In this document: piece after piece, positions 18,136 to 27,862 of the stretch
Layout: every line of letters begins with the position of its first letter
Position numbering within the stretch: position 1 is the first letter of the stretch
Assembly: GCF_007997385.1 (NCBI RefSeq)
Contig: NZ_VOSC01000012.1
Location: 434,001 to 498,000, forward strand
Direction: 5' to 3'
DNA from: Seonamhaeicola algicola
GTDB taxonomy: Bacteria; Bacteroidota; Bacteroidia; Flavobacteriales; Flavobacteriaceae
DNA: 64,000 nucleotides
The notes under the pieces: generated by a model
Databases searched by the model: none
The model's input: only the letters and a program-made list of their open reading frames with translations
What the model was told of the DNA's origin: nothing
Made by a program: the position numbers and the translations under genes

Positions 18136-19791
18136 AATTAATTTTTTAGTGTAATTTGTTTGCGGATTGTTATAAATTACATCAGCATCATCAAGTTCTT
18201 CAATTTCACCTTTATTCATTACCAAAAGTTGATCGCTCATATATTTTACAACTGCTAAATCATGCGAAATAAAAATATAAGTAAAGCCAAAGGTTTCTTT
18301 TAAGTTATTTAACAAATTTAAAACTTGTGCTTGTACTGATATATCTAGAGCAGATACAGACTCATCGCAAACTATAAGTTTGGGTTGTAAAGCAATTGTG
18401 CGCGCAATACCAATACGCTGCCTTTGCCCACCTGAAAACTCATGCGGATAACGGTTATAATGTGTTTCATTTAACCCAACGTTATTTAAAATTTCAATAA
18501 CTTTCTCTTTACGCTCTTTATTAGAATTGTAAAGTTTATGAACCTTCATAGGTTCTAAAATAGCTTCACCAACTGGTATTCTTGGGTTTAATGATGAATA
18601 AGGATCTTGAAATATTATTTGAATATCTTTTCGCAGCTTTTTTATAGCACTTTTAGAGAGCTTTGTAATATCTGTTCCTTTATAAATTATTTGGCCAGCA
18701 GTAGCTTTGTCTAATTGTAAAATAGCATTGCCTAAAGTAGATTTTCCGCAACCAGACTCGCCAACCAACCCTAAAGTTTCTCCTTCATACAGTTTAAAAC
18801 TAACATTGTTTACCGCTTTAAATGTTGTAGGTTTTGAAAACCATCCAGATTTTGACATGTATGTTTTTTCTACATTAATAACCTCTAAAAGTGGCGGTTT
18901 GTTGTATAATTTTTTATGTTGAAGTTTACGTTGTTCGGTTGTAATTTCAGTTTTTACAATAGTATTACTCAAATAATCTTGAATAGTTGGTAATATTTTT
19001 AACCGAGTATGTAATGAAGGGCGCGCGTTTATAAGTGCCTTAGTATAATTGTGTTGCGGGTTATTAAAAATGCTTGTAACATTGCCTTCTTCAACAATAT
19101 TGCCTTTATACATTACCAAAACCCTATTGGCAATTTCAGAAATTAAAGCCAAATCATGCGTTATAAATATAACGCTCATTTTTGTTTCTTTTTGAAGGCT
19201 TTTTAGCAGTTTTATTATATCTTTTTGTACCGTAACATCAAGTGCTGTTGTAGGCTCATCGGCTATTAAAATATCAGGTTTGCAGGCAATGGCCATAGCA
19301 ATCATAACACGTTGTTTTTGTCCGCCAGATATTTCATGCGGGTATGATGAAAACACGCGTTGAGGTGTTGGTAACTTTACTTTTTCAAAAAGCGAAATAA
19401 CTTCGGTTTTAATTTCAGATTTTGATAATGTAGTATGCTGAAACAAAATTTCTTCAACTTGTTTTCCGCAGGTCATTGTTGGGTTTAAAGAACTCATAGG
19501 TTCTTGAAAAATCATAGCTATTTTTTTGCCTCTTATATTTTGAAAAGCTTTGTTTGAAAGTGTTGTTATTTCAGTTTCATTATAAAAAATGTTACCCGAT
19601 GTTATTTTTGAAATGACTTTGGGTAACAAGCCTAAAATAGCTAATGATGATACCGATTTACCCGAACCAGATTCTCCAACTATACCTAAAATTTCATTTT
19701 CATATAGATTATATGATATGTTATGAATTACATCATTTTTTCCAAAGGAAATAGATAGGTTTTTAATTGATAAAATAGGTGTTTTTTTCAT
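18112..19791 (-). CDS. oligopeptide-type ABC transporter ATPase, fused OppD-OppF
   Basis: 559-aa protein with two complete ABC ATPase domains, resembling OppD/DppD (about 1-265) and OppF/DppF (about 300-559) fused. The first domain has Walker A GESGSGKS (39-46), signature SGGQKQR and [12 protein letters not shown]; the second has [15 protein letters not shown] and [12 protein letters not shown]. Such ATPases power peptide import through two permeases and a binding protein. None of those is in the window, so the partners are encoded elsewhere. It follows the exonuclease gene after 25 bp and probably ends that operon. Confidence 0.92.
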   Translation of the reverse strand: MKKTPILSIKNLSISFGKNDVIHNISYNLYENEILGIVGESGSGKSVSSLAILGLLPKVISKITSGNIFYNETEITTLSNKAFQNIRGKKIAMIFQEPMSSLNPTMTCGKQVEEILFQHTTLSKSEIKTEVISLFEKVKLPTPQRVFSSYPHEISGGQKQRVMIAMAIACKPDILIADEPTTALDVTVQKDIIKLLKSLQKETKMSVIFITHDLALISEIANRVLVMYKGNIVEEGNVTSIFNNPQHNYTKALINARPSLHTRLKILPTIQDYLSNTIVKTEITTEQRKLQHKKLYNKPPLLEVINVEKTYMSKSGWFSKPTTFKAVNNVSFKLYEGETLGLVGESGCGKSTLGNAILQLDKATAGQIIYKGTDITKLSKSAIKKLRKDIQIIFQDPYSSLNPRIPVGEAILEPMKVHKLYNSNKERKEKVIEILNNVGLNETHYNRYPHEFSGGQRQRIGIARTIALQPKLIVCDESVSALDISVQAQVLNLLNNLKETFGFTYIFISHDLAVVKYMSDQLLVMNKGEIEELDDADVIYNNPQTNYTKKLIHAIPKGL

Positions 19792-19816
19792 AAAATGATG
19801 TTGCTAACTTGCAATT

Positions 19817-20530
19817 TTAAATATGAATAATTTCATCATCGGTTAATATATTAGCACCTTGAAATTTTAAGAAAATTTGAGCAACTGCTATCGTGTCTTT
19901 TTCACAATAGGTAATAATTCTATCAATATTTTTTTCTTCGTAGTAAACACCTCTAACTTCGCTGCCATCAATATCGTCTTTTGGTGAAGGAATACCTAAA
20001 ACATTGGTTAATAATTTTAATGATGTGTAGGTTTTATAATCGCCAAATTTCCAGAGTTCTAAAGTATCTAAATGCGGAACTTCCCAAGGTTTTTTACCAA
20101 ACAAATTGAGTTTATACGGTAGTTCAATATTATTAATAATCATGCGGCGTGCAATGTACGGAAAGTCAAACTCTTTACCGTTATGAGCACAAAGTAAATG
20201 CTTATTTTGGCTAAAATGTGTTGTAATTAAATTTTTAAAATTTTGAAGTATTTTGGGTTCATCACCAAAAAATGAAGTTACTCTAAATTTTCTGATGTCG
20301 CCTTGCATTTTGAAATACCCAACTGAAATACAAACAATTTTACCAAACTCAGCCCAAATACCAGCACGTTCGTAAAATTCTTCGGGTGTAAACTCGTCTT
20401 TTCTTTGATATTTTGATTTTTGTTCCCAAAGCGCTTGTTTTTCTTCATCTAAATCTGAAAAATGGGGTTGTTCAGGAACGGTTTCAATATCTAAAAAAAG
20501 TATGTTTTCAAGGTTAATTTTGCTAATCAT
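19817..20530 (-). CDS. DEDDy 3'-5' exonuclease, PolB-like
   Basis: 237-aa predicted single-domain exonuclease of the RNase H-like/DnaQ fold, related to DNA polymerase B exonuclease domains. The acidic residues are visible: DIE (14-16) in FLDIETVPE, the second Asp in CAHNGKEFDFPYIARR, and Y(x)3D in YCEKDTIAVAQIFL. No polymerase domain is present. It overlaps the serine hydrolase gene by 4 bp (ATGA type), so the two are likely co-translated. The substrate is unknown; a DNA repair or turnover role is inferred. Confidence 0.82.
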   Translation of the reverse strand: MISKINLENILFLDIETVPEQPHFSDLDEEKQALWEQKSKYQRKDEFTPEEFYERAGIWAEFGKIVCISVGYFKMQGDIRKFRVTSFFGDEPKILQNFKNLITTHFSQNKHLLCAHNGKEFDFPYIARRMIINNIELPYKLNLFGKKPWEVPHLDTLELWKFGDYKTYTSLKLLTNVLGIPSPKDDIDGSEVRGVYYEEKNIDRIITYCEKDTIAVAQIFLKFQGANILTDDEIIHI

Positions 20531-21678
20531 TCACCAAGCATTTTGTAAGCTTCTTCAATATACGTATTTATATCTGAAGTGAAATGTCCTACAACATTAT
20601 TTACGCCTTTTGAGTGGCCAAGTCTTACAATAATAACATTATCATTAGGTTCTACAATAACGTATTGGCCCAAATGCCCACGCATCATAAAAAAGTGTTT
20701 GTTTCCTATGGTTTGTAACCACCAACCGTAACCGTAAACATTACCATTTGGGTAAACGGGTTTTAATGATTTTGCTACAAAAGCAGAGTCTAAAACCTGT
20801 TTGCCATTCCATTTGCCATGATCTTTATAAAGTTTGCCAAAACGTGCAAAATCTTTGGCATTACTGGCAATGCAGCAATAGGCTTTTACTAAATCATGGT
20901 TTTCACTATCTACTTGCCAAAGGGCTTGGTTTTCGCAGTTTAGTGGTTTCCAAAAGCTTTCAGTTAAATAATTATACAGTTTTTTACCTGTAGCTTTTTC
21001 AATAACCATGGCTAGCATTTGCGTATCGCCACTAGAATATTTAAAACTTTTACCAGGTTCTTTTTCCATTTTAAGGCCTAGCATTACTTTTTCTAAATCG
21101 TCATCAAAATAGGCACGTGTTACAATTGAAAGCGGTGAGTAATATTGCTCATCCCAGGTGGTGCCTGATGCCATACTTGATAAATGACCTACCGTCATTT
21201 TTGCAGCTAAACCTTGGTTAAACGTAGGTAAAAAATCACTAACAGGCTGATTTAAATTTTTTATGTAACCATCTTGTATAGCTTTACCTAAAAGTCCTGA
21301 AACGTAGCTTTTGGCCATAGAAAATGAGTTAGACTTTGAGTTTTCGTTAAAACCGTCATAATAGTTTTCAAACCAAATACTATCATTTTTAATGATAACA
21401 TAGGCAATGGTACCGTTTGCTTTGTTTATATTGTTTAGTGTGCTTGTTTCTTTAACCGTGTTGTAGTTTTTATGATTTGGCCACGGTTGTGGTGTACCAA
21501 TGGCTATGGGTTGGTTATCAAATTTTTTATAGTCTTCTAAATAAGCTGTTGAATGTCCTGTTAAATAGATAGTTCTAACGGCTTTTATTAGGTAATCTGT
21601 ATCAGTAGCATAAAGCACAATAATTACCAAGCCTAAAAAAACAAGAAACCATTTAATTAGTTTTTTTATAAATCTCAT
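20527..21678 (-). CDS. beta-lactamase-fold serine hydrolase
   Basis: 383-aa membrane-anchored serine hydrolase of the class C beta-lactamase/esterase group. One N-terminal transmembrane helix (about 7-25) is followed by the periplasmic domain with nucleophile motif SMAK (S120, K123), the second motif YSSGDTQML (around 214) and NVYGYGWWLQ plus HFFMMRGHLGQYV near the third motif. It is first gene of a probable operon with the exonuclease and the ABC ATPase. The family hydrolyses varied esters and peptides; true beta-lactamase activity is unlikely, and no substrate can be given. Confidence 0.82.
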   Translation of the reverse strand: MRFIKKLIKWFLVFLGLVIIVLYATDTDYLIKAVRTIYLTGHSTAYLEDYKKFDNQPIAIGTPQPWPNHKNYNTVKETSTLNNINKANGTIAYVIIKNDSIWFENYYDGFNENSKSNSFSMAKSYVSGLLGKAIQDGYIKNLNQPVSDFLPTFNQGLAAKMTVGHLSSMASGTTWDEQYYSPLSIVTRAYFDDDLEKVMLGLKMEKEPGKSFKYSSGDTQMLAMVIEKATGKKLYNYLTESFWKPLNCENQALWQVDSENHDLVKAYCCIASNAKDFARFGKLYKDHGKWNGKQVLDSAFVAKSLKPVYPNGNVYGYGWWLQTIGNKHFFMMRGHLGQYVIVEPNDNVIIVRLGHSKGVNNVVGHFTSDINTYIEEAYKMLGE

Positions 21679-21740
21679 TTTAGTTAATAGTTTTAGGAAT
21701 AACTAAATATACTAAAAAATTATGCACGCATAATAATAGG

Positions 21741-22262
21741 CTATTTTTTTTGCGCTTTTTGTTTGCGTTTGGCTTTGTAGTAGCTTTTGTTTGCTATGTA
21801 AAGCGTTTTGGTAAGTTCGGCAATAATTACACCGTTTTCAGTAACAATATTTAGTTTTTTTACAAAGTCTGTTTCGTTATTTATGGCTACATCTTTAATT
21901 ATTTGAGTTATTTCACTTTCAGAAATTAAAAATTTAGCATAAACATCTTCTCTTGCGGGTCTTTTATATTTTATGGTGGCATCTTTATCCCAAACTACAT
22001 AATCATCGCCTAAAATATTTATAAGTTGAATCATGAAAATAGGATCTGTGGTAGAAAACAAACTACCACCAAAAATGGAACCTACGTAGTTGCGGTTTTT
22101 ATAGCTAATAGGTATTTTTACGGTTACACGTCTTAAATCATCAGAAACCCGAATAATTTTTCCGGTAGTACGTTTATACATTGATGACCAATTAAAGCCA
22201 TACTTGTAAATTTGTGCATCGGTAAAAAAACGTCTTAATATTTTTACTAGTTTTTGATACAT
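21741..22262 (-). CDS. DUF4442-like hotdog protein
   Basis: 173-aa protein resembling the DUF4442 branch of hotdog-fold thioesterases: YVGSIFGGSLFSTTDPIFMIQL marks the central helix, followed by DKDATIKYKRPAREDVYAKF. A basic C-terminal tail (KAKRKQKAQKK) follows. Catalytic ability is uncertain. It abuts ogt with no gap, placing it last in a CNNM-ogt-DUF4442 operon. Confidence 0.75.
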   Translation of the reverse strand: MYQKLVKILRRFFTDAQIYKYGFNWSSMYKRTTGKIIRVSDDLRRVTVKIPISYKNRNYVGSIFGGSLFSTTDPIFMIQLINILGDDYVVWDKDATIKYKRPAREDVYAKFLISESEITQIIKDVAINNETDFVKKLNIVTENGVIIAELTKTLYIANKSYYKAKRKQKAQKK

Positions 22263-22736
22263 TTAAAATAGTGTTTGTTGTTTAAACGGATTTTCATGAT
22301 TTAAAAGCCATTGCTTTCTGTGTAATCCGCCAGCATATCCTGTTAAATTGCCGTTAGAACCAATAACTCTGTGGCAAGGTACAATTATCCAAATTGGGTT
22401 TTTTCCATTGGCATTAGCAACGGCTCTTATAGCTTTAACATCGCCTAATTGTTTAGATAACTCTAAATATGAAACGGTTTTACCATAAGGAATATTTTGT
22501 AAAGCAAGCCAAACGTTTTTTTGAAACGGTGTGCCTTCGGGGTTTAGTTTTAAACTAAAATTTTTACGATTACCGTTAAAATACTCGTTTAATTGTGTAG
22601 CACAATCTTCAAGGGTTTCAGGAATTACATCTGTAATAGTTTCTTCAGAATTTAAAACAGTAACTGATGAAATACCATCAATATTGCCAATAATTTTGGT
22701 AAAACCCAAAGGCGATTTGATGATACAACTTTCCAT
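22263..22736 (-). CDS. ogt: methylated-DNA-protein cysteine methyltransferase
   Basis: 157-aa O6-alkylguanine-DNA alkyltransferase repairing O6-methylguanine by irreversible transfer to Cys121 in IIVPCHRVIG. The upstream helix TPFQKNVWLALQNIPYGKTV contains the usual DNA-binding segment with RAVANANGKNP (helix-turn-helix with the Arg finger). It is the short Ogt form without an AdaA domain. It lies 6 bp after the CNNM gene and directly before the DUF4442-like gene. Confidence 0.93.
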   Translation of the reverse strand: MESCIIKSPLGFTKIIGNIDGISSVTVLNSEETITDVIPETLEDCATQLNEYFNGNRKNFSLKLNPEGTPFQKNVWLALQNIPYGKTVSYLELSKQLGDVKAIRAVANANGKNPIWIIVPCHRVIGSNGNLTGYAGGLHRKQWLLNHENPFKQQTLF

Positions 22737-22742
22737 TATGTT

Positions 22743-23855
22743 TTATTCTTCGTCTTTTAAAATGCCTAGTTTTTTAGCTCTGGCTTCCCAGTTTTTTCGG
22801 GCTTGTACTTGTAAATCTGAAACATTATCACTTTCGTCCATAATTTCAAGTCCTAATAAGGTTTCAATTACATCTTCCATTGTAACTAAGCCGCTTACTG
22901 TACCGTATTCATCAACAACCAATGCCATGTGGTTTCTGGTTTCAACAAGGTTTTCAAACAGTTTAGGTATGGGCATATCACGGTCTACAATAATAATATC
23001 TCGTTTAATTTCGGCTAATTTTTTTTCGCCATTATTAAGAGCCATTTCTTTAAAAACTTCATCTTTTAAAACAAGGCCTTTAATGTTATCTTCATTATCA
23101 ATATATACGGGTATTCTAGAAAATCTTAAATTTAAATTTCTGTTGAAAAATTCTTCAACAGTGGTAGTTTCACTTTCGGTTTTCATTACCGTTCTAGGTG
23201 TCATTACATCTTTAGCTTTAACCTCTTTAAATGTTAAAAGGTTTTTAATTACTTTACTTTCAGATTCTTGAAAAACACCTTCTTCATGAGCCATATCTGC
23301 CATGGCATGAAAATCTTCTCTACTTAAAACACTGCCATGGTGCCCTTTACCGCCAATTAATTTGGTTGTAAGTTGTAATAACCATAAAATGCCTGTCCAT
23401 TTTAATGGGAATATTAAGATTTTTAAAGCTTTTGCTGTAAAGTTAGAAAGCCCTTTCCAGTAGGTAGCTCCAATGGTTTTTGGAATAATTTCAGAAGCAA
23501 CTAAAATTAAAATTGTCATTATTGAAGACACAACACCAACCATTAATTCTTCAGTAAATTCTATACCAAAAATAGATGTTGTTTGGCTTCCGTACATTTC
23601 AACATAAGCTACTTTGGCTTGTACACCAACCAAAATTGCCCCAACAGTGTGTGCAATAGTGTTTAGTGTTAATATTGCAATTAACGGGCGGTCTACATCT
23701 TTTTTTAAGGCTTCTAACTCTAAGGCATAGGCTTTACCTTCTTTCTTTTTAACATTAACAAATGTTGGGGTTACGCTTAGTAAAACAGCTTCTAAAATAG
23801 AACATAAAAAGGAAAAGAAAATGGATATAACGCCGTAAAAAATAAGTAAGGCCAT
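22743..23855 (-). CDS. CNNM/CBS domain membrane protein (hemolysin-like)
   Basis: 370-aa protein of the CNNM/CorC-HlyC group, linked to Mg2+ or Co2+ efflux. Residues 1-180 form the CNNM transmembrane domain (several hydrophobic helices, VASEIIPKTIGATYW). Two CBS domains follow (about 210-330: VMTPRTVMKTESETTTVEEF; NHMALVVDEYGTVSGLVTMEDV). The C-terminal CorC/HlyC transporter-associated domain is absent, so it ends shortly after the CBS pair. A promoter box lies 33 bp upstream, so it heads the ogt operon. Confidence 0.87.
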   Translation of the reverse strand: MALLIFYGVISIFFSFLCSILEAVLLSVTPTFVNVKKKEGKAYALELEALKKDVDRPLIAILTLNTIAHTVGAILVGVQAKVAYVEMYGSQTTSIFGIEFTEELMVGVVSSIMTILILVASEIIPKTIGATYWKGLSNFTAKALKILIFPLKWTGILWLLQLTTKLIGGKGHHGSVLSREDFHAMADMAHEEGVFQESESKVIKNLLTFKEVKAKDVMTPRTVMKTESETTTVEEFFNRNLNLRFSRIPVYIDNEDNIKGLVLKDEVFKEMALNNGEKKLAEIKRDIIIVDRDMPIPKLFENLVETRNHMALVVDEYGTVSGLVTMEDVIETLLGLEIMDESDNVSDLQVQARKNWEARAKKLGILKDEE

Positions 23856-23888
23856 GAATTTGATTTGTTTGTGGCTAATTTACAAAAT

Positions 23889-23896
23889 CAAATTTA
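23889..23896 (-). promoter_or_regulatory. minus-7 promoter box of the CNNM operon
   Basis: TAAATTTG on the minus strand matches TAnnTTTG, 33 bp before the ATG. Confidence 0.55.
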
Positions 23897-23933
23897 TAAC
23901 CTTAAAAAATTTTATAGTGCTTTAAATTTTTTA

Positions 23934-24923
23934 TTAACTAATTAGTTTTACTACATCTTTTGCAAAATAACTGGCTATAATATTGGCACCGGCGCGTTTA
24001 AAAGCCATGGTGGTTTCTAGCATTACTTGGTTGTGGTTAAGCCAACCCTTTTCGGCAGCAGCTTTAATCATGGCGTATTCGCCAGAAACTTGGTATACAG
24101 CCACAGGAACATCAACTTCATTTTTTATTTCACGCAGAATATCTAAATACGATAAACCTGGTTTAACCATAACAATATCGGCACCTTCATCAATATCCAT
24201 TTCGGTTTCACGAATGGCTTCAAAGCGGTTACCAAAATCCATTTGATAGGTTTTTTTATCCTTCGGAATATCAACCATATCTACAGGAGCAGAGTCTAAA
24301 GCATCACGAAATGGCCCATAAAAGGCAGATGCATATTTAGCAGAATAGCTCATAATACCTGTATTAATAAATCCTTCATCTTCTAAGGCTTCGCGAATGG
24401 TAAGAATGCGTCCGTCCATCATATCACTAGGTGCTACAAAATCGGCACCAGCTTTGGCGTGTGAAATACTCATTTCTGCAAGAAATTCGGCAGTTTCATC
24501 GTTTACTATTTGTCCGTTTTCAATAATACCGTCATGTCCGTATGCCGAGTATGGATCTAAAGCCACATCAGTCATTACCAACATATCGGGGCAAGCATTT
24601 TTTACGGTTTTAATGGCGCGTTGCATTAATCCGTTTGGGTTTAAAGCTTCAGCACCTTTGTTGTCTTTTAAATTATCGGGCACTTTTACAAATAGTAATA
24701 CCGATTTTAAGCCTAACTTCCACAGTTCTTTTACTTCGTTTTCTAGTAAATCTAAGCTATAACGATAGTAGTTTGGCATAGACGCAATTTCGTCTTTAAC
24801 ACCTTTGCCTTCAACTACAAAAAGTGGTACTAAAAAATCGTTTGGAGTTATAATGGTTTCTCTAACCAAGCTTCTTATGGCTTCGTTAGTTCTTAATCTT
24901 CTGTTTCTTCTTAAAGGATACAT
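23934..24923 (-). CDS. hemB: delta-aminolevulinic acid dehydratase (porphobilinogen synthase)
   Basis: 329-aa enzyme condensing two aminolevulinate molecules into porphobilinogen, the first common tetrapyrrole step. Schiff-base lysines are K196 (MSYSAKYASAFYGPFRD) and K254 (MVKPGLSYLDI). The metal segment reads DVALDPYSAYGHDG (119-132): the three Cys of zinc enzymes are replaced by Ala and Asp, indicating the Mg-type enzyme. It follows hemF after 53 bp of short AAGTTAAA repeats, in the minus-strand heme cluster. Confidence 0.96.
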   Translation of the reverse strand: MYPLRRNRRLRTNEAIRSLVRETIITPNDFLVPLFVVEGKGVKDEIASMPNYYRYSLDLLENEVKELWKLGLKSVLLFVKVPDNLKDNKGAEALNPNGLMQRAIKTVKNACPDMLVMTDVALDPYSAYGHDGIIENGQIVNDETAEFLAEMSISHAKAGADFVAPSDMMDGRILTIREALEDEGFINTGIMSYSAKYASAFYGPFRDALDSAPVDMVDIPKDKKTYQMDFGNRFEAIRETEMDIDEGADIVMVKPGLSYLDILREIKNEVDVPVAVYQVSGEYAMIKAAAEKGWLNHNQVMLETTMAFKRAGANIIASYFAKDVVKLIS

Positions 24924-24976
24924 GCTTTTAAGTTAAAAAGTTAAAAGTGTAAAGTTAAATGTTGCTTACAAAAACT

Positions 24977-25879
24977 CTACACCCATTCTATAGGTTTTTT
25001 TAATACTTCAATTAATTTTGCTTCTTCACTACCGTCTTCCGGTTTATGGTTGTAAACCCATTGTACATGTGGTGGTAAACTCATTAAAATACTTTCTATA
25101 CGTCCGTTTGTTTTTAAGCCAAACAAAGTCCCTTTATCATGTACTAAATTGAATTCGACATAACGACCACGACGTATTTCTTGCCAATTGCGTTGTGCTT
25201 TTGTGTATGGTAATTCTTTGCGTTTTTCTACAATAGGAAGATAAGCTTCAAGGAAACTATTGCCAACTTCGGTTACAAAATCGTACCAGTTTTCCATACT
25301 CATCTCATCTGTTGCTTTGCAGTAGTCAAAAAATAATCCGCCAATACCTCGTGCTTCGTTACGATGTGTGTTGTGAAAATATTCATCGCAACGGGCTTTG
25401 TATTTTGGGTAAAATGCTGTATTGTGTTTATCGCAAGCGGTTTTACATGTTTGGTGAAAATGTTTTGCGTCTTCTTCAAACAAGTAATAAGGCGTTAAAT
25501 CTTGTCCGCCACCAAACCATTGGTCAACTATATTTCCTGTTTTATCATACATTTCGAAGTAACGCCAATTTGCGTGTACAGTTGGTACCATTGGGTTTTT
25601 TGGATGAATTACAAGACTTAAACCGCATGCAAAAAAATCGGCATCTTCTACGCCAAAATATTTTTGCATACTATCTGGTAATTTACCGTGTACACCAGAA
25701 ATATTTACACCGCCTTTTTCAAACACATTTCCGTTTTGGATGACGCGTGTACGACCGCCGCCACCTTCGGGTCTTACCCAAATATCTTCTTCAAATTTGG
25801 CGTTACCGTCAATAGCTTCTAAACCAGCAGTAATTGTGTTTTGTAAATTTTGTATGTATTTGTAAAATTTATCTTTCAT
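24977..25879 (-). CDS. hemF: oxygen-dependent coproporphyrinogen III oxidase
   Basis: 300-aa HemF, decarboxylating coproporphyrinogen III to protoporphyrinogen IX with O2. Visible hallmarks are VHANWRYFEMYD, WFGGGQDLTPYYLFEEDAKHF, GIGGLFFDY, RRGRYVEFNLVHDKGT and the C-terminal ESILMSLPPHVQW. Its presence implies aerobic heme synthesis. The start overlaps the stop of the upstream membrane-protein gene by 1 bp. No oxygen-independent HemN is in this window. Confidence 0.96.
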   Translation of the reverse strand: MKDKFYKYIQNLQNTITAGLEAIDGNAKFEEDIWVRPEGGGGRTRVIQNGNVFEKGGVNISGVHGKLPDSMQKYFGVEDADFFACGLSLVIHPKNPMVPTVHANWRYFEMYDKTGNIVDQWFGGGQDLTPYYLFEEDAKHFHQTCKTACDKHNTAFYPKYKARCDEYFHNTHRNEARGIGGLFFDYCKATDEMSMENWYDFVTEVGNSFLEAYLPIVEKRKELPYTKAQRNWQEIRRGRYVEFNLVHDKGTLFGLKTNGRIESILMSLPPHVQWVYNHKPEDGSEEAKLIEVLKKPIEWV

Positions 25880-26562
25880 TATCTAATACGTTCTTTGTTT
25901 TTAAAAACTTTATAAGACTTAATATTTTTTAATGTTTCGAATTTTTTAATGGTTTTTTCGGGTGGTTTTTTTCTTAAAAAATAAACTTCAACCAACGAAA
26001 GCCCTATGTAATATAAAAAGCCAAAACACATGGTAACGTGTGGTTTTTCAATAAACTCGCCAGTAGCATCAATATTTTTTAAAAAGTTGGTTTCATTTAA
26101 AAAAGCAGGTGTTAAACCTAAAAAAGGTATAGATGATTGCAGTATTAACACCACAAAAATCAATACAAAATAAATGCCCATTGATGATATGGCATTAAAA
26201 ATAACTCTGGCTTTAATTTGTAATGGTACGTTTGAAAAAGCAAAACGCATACGGTTTAAAATTACAAAGCAATAGAGAATTAAAATAGTATTGTCTTTTG
26301 AAAAACTATTAAAAGCTAGTGCAAAAATACCATAAAAAGGCACGAATATAAATAATGATAATTTTTTTGGCATTACAGCCATAAAAATACCAGAGTGTAC
26401 CAGCACAAACTCAAAAAGCATGAGTGTAATATATGAGCTTATTTTTTCAATATCATTTGGTGTAGGCTGGTACCAAAGCATAAAAAACTGGTAGGCCATA
26501 ACAAGGTTTAATGCCAGTGCGCCGTATTGAAATGGTTTATCGTATTTTTCAATAATATTCAT
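25879..26562 (-). CDS. multi-pass membrane protein, unknown function
   Basis: 227-aa integral membrane protein with about six hydrophobic segments (for example GALALNLVMAYQFFMLW, LMLFEFVLVHSGIFMAVM, SMGIYFVLIFVVLILQS). It resembles the DUF6498 type, though I cannot confirm this. It lies between the GNAT gene (6-bp gap) and hemF (1-bp overlap), so it is co-transcribed with heme genes. A second protein of similar design is at 55923-56543, sharing a MGxYFVxI segment. Confidence 0.65.
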   Translation of the reverse strand: MNIIEKYDKPFQYGALALNLVMAYQFFMLWYQPTPNDIEKISSYITLMLFEFVLVHSGIFMAVMPKKLSLFIFVPFYGIFALAFNSFSKDNTILILYCFVILNRMRFAFSNVPLQIKARVIFNAISSMGIYFVLIFVVLILQSSIPFLGLTPAFLNETNFLKNIDATGEFIEKPHVTMCFGFLYYIGLSLVEVYFLRKKPPEKTIKKFETLKNIKSYKVFKNKERIR

Positions 26563-26567
26563 GTAGG

Positions 26568-27104
26568 TTATAACTTTTGTAATTGATAAAGCTCCATGTT
26601 TAGAGGGTTTTCACCAGGAGGCGTGTATGCATTTTCTAAAGTTTTAACCCATATAAAGTTACAGTTTTTTGCTACTTTAACACTACTTAAATTGGTTTTG
26701 TGTACTATAATTTGAAGGGTTTTAATACCAAGTTCATTAAAAGCATATTGCGATAAATAATTAACCGATTTTGAAATGATACCTTTGCCTTCAAAATTAT
26801 AATCTATGGCATAGGCGAATTCACCTTGTTTTGTTTGCCAGTTAAGTTCTTTTAAATAAATGAGGCCTATTATTTTTTTGGAATTAGTGGGTTTTAAAGT
26901 GAATAAAAATTCAGACTTAGTGGCATGTTCTTTTTCCTTTTTATTTACAAAGATTTCAGAAAGTTCTGGGGTTAAATTTTGCTGAAGGGTTATAGGAAAA
27001 AAGCGTTTTAATCTATCTTCGTTTGCAACAGCAAAATTACATATAGACCAAGCATCTTTGATATTTATAGCGTGTATTTCAAAAGCATCAAAATTAAACA
27101 ACAT
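26568..27104 (-). CDS. GNAT family N-acetyltransferase
   Basis: 178-aa RimJ/RimL-type acetyltransferase using acetyl-CoA. Core strands include KKIIGLIYLKELNWQTKQGE and AYAIDYNFEGKGIISKSVNY, the latter a degenerate Q/RxxGxG/A acetyl-CoA loop, followed by LGIKTLQIIVHKTNLSSVKV. The substrate could be a protein N-terminus, an amine or an antibiotic; the sequence does not decide. It overlaps the EI24 gene by 11 bp and lies in the heme-cluster operon. Confidence 0.82.
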   Translation of the reverse strand: MLFNFDAFEIHAINIKDAWSICNFAVANEDRLKRFFPITLQQNLTPELSEIFVNKKEKEHATKSEFLFTLKPTNSKKIIGLIYLKELNWQTKQGEFAYAIDYNFEGKGIISKSVNYLSQYAFNELGIKTLQIIVHKTNLSSVKVAKNCNFIWVKTLENAYTPPGENPLNMELYQLQKL

Positions 27105-27849
27105 GTTCTGGTTTGTTGTTATTTAATGCTTGAATAGTTTTGGTAGAGGCTGCTGTAACTGATAGTGGTAACACTAAAATAACACCAACAACAGGAATCA
27201 ATAAACACAATAAAAATACTATACCGTTGCCAATAGCTAAACCACGGTTTTTACGCACAAACTTAATACTTTCTTGATATTTAAAGTGGCGCTCTAGTGT
27301 GTAATCCATATTACCAAAACCAGCATAATAAGCTTGCAATAAAAAGAGTAAAAAAGTTGAAAATATATTAACAACTGGAATTAATTTTAAAAGTAAAAGT
27401 GGTATTGTATACAAGAGTTCCATGCCTAAATTTCTAACATTAACGCGTATACCTCGCCATAACTGTTCGCTAAACGTAGTGTTACGGTGGTAATGTACTG
27501 TTTTGCCAGTTATGTGTGCTTCAATTTTTTCTGAAACAGGACTCATAAATGGGGCAGAGAGCGCCATGATAATGTGTTTAAAAAGTATTAAGCCTATAAC
27601 TAAAACAATGAGTCCGCCAATAAATGAACTTATGGTTGTGAAGGTTTCATGGCCCCAATTCCAAATCCAGATTTTGGCTATAAATTGCCCAATATTATCA
27701 GATAAATTATAAGCCAAACCAAAAATAAGTATAAATGTTATGAAGCTTATTAACATAGGAACAGCAAAATATTTCCAGAGTTTTAGTTTTGAAATTAAAC
27801 CGAAAGCTCCAAAATAAGCTTTTATCCCTGATATAATATTTTTTACCAT
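27094..27849 (-). CDS. EI24 / CysZ-like membrane protein
   Basis: 251-aa integral membrane protein resembling the EI24 family (sulfate permease CysZ-like). It has an amphipathic N-terminus (ISGIKAYFGAFGLISKLKLW) and then hydrophobic segments at about 30-50, 72-100, 140-175 and 205-235. FMSPVSEKIEAHITGK lies in the cytoplasmic loop usual for the family. It overlaps the GNAT gene and is separated from hemE by a dispersed repeat, so it may start a separate transcript. Confidence 0.75.
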   Translation of the reverse strand: MVKNIISGIKAYFGAFGLISKLKLWKYFAVPMLISFITFILIFGLAYNLSDNIGQFIAKIWIWNWGHETFTTISSFIGGLIVLVIGLILFKHIIMALSAPFMSPVSEKIEAHITGKTVHYHRNTTFSEQLWRGIRVNVRNLGMELLYTIPLLLLKLIPVVNIFSTFLLFLLQAYYAGFGNMDYTLERHFKYQESIKFVRKNRGLAIGNGIVFLLCLLIPVVGVILVLPLSVTAASTKTIQALNNNKPEHVV

Positions 27850-27862
27850 GCGTTCTTTGTTT

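Noticed and set aside
20527-21678. Antibiotic-resistance beta-lactamase
   Set aside because: The SxxK fold is shared by many esterases and peptidases; the membrane anchor and operon give no support for drug resistance.
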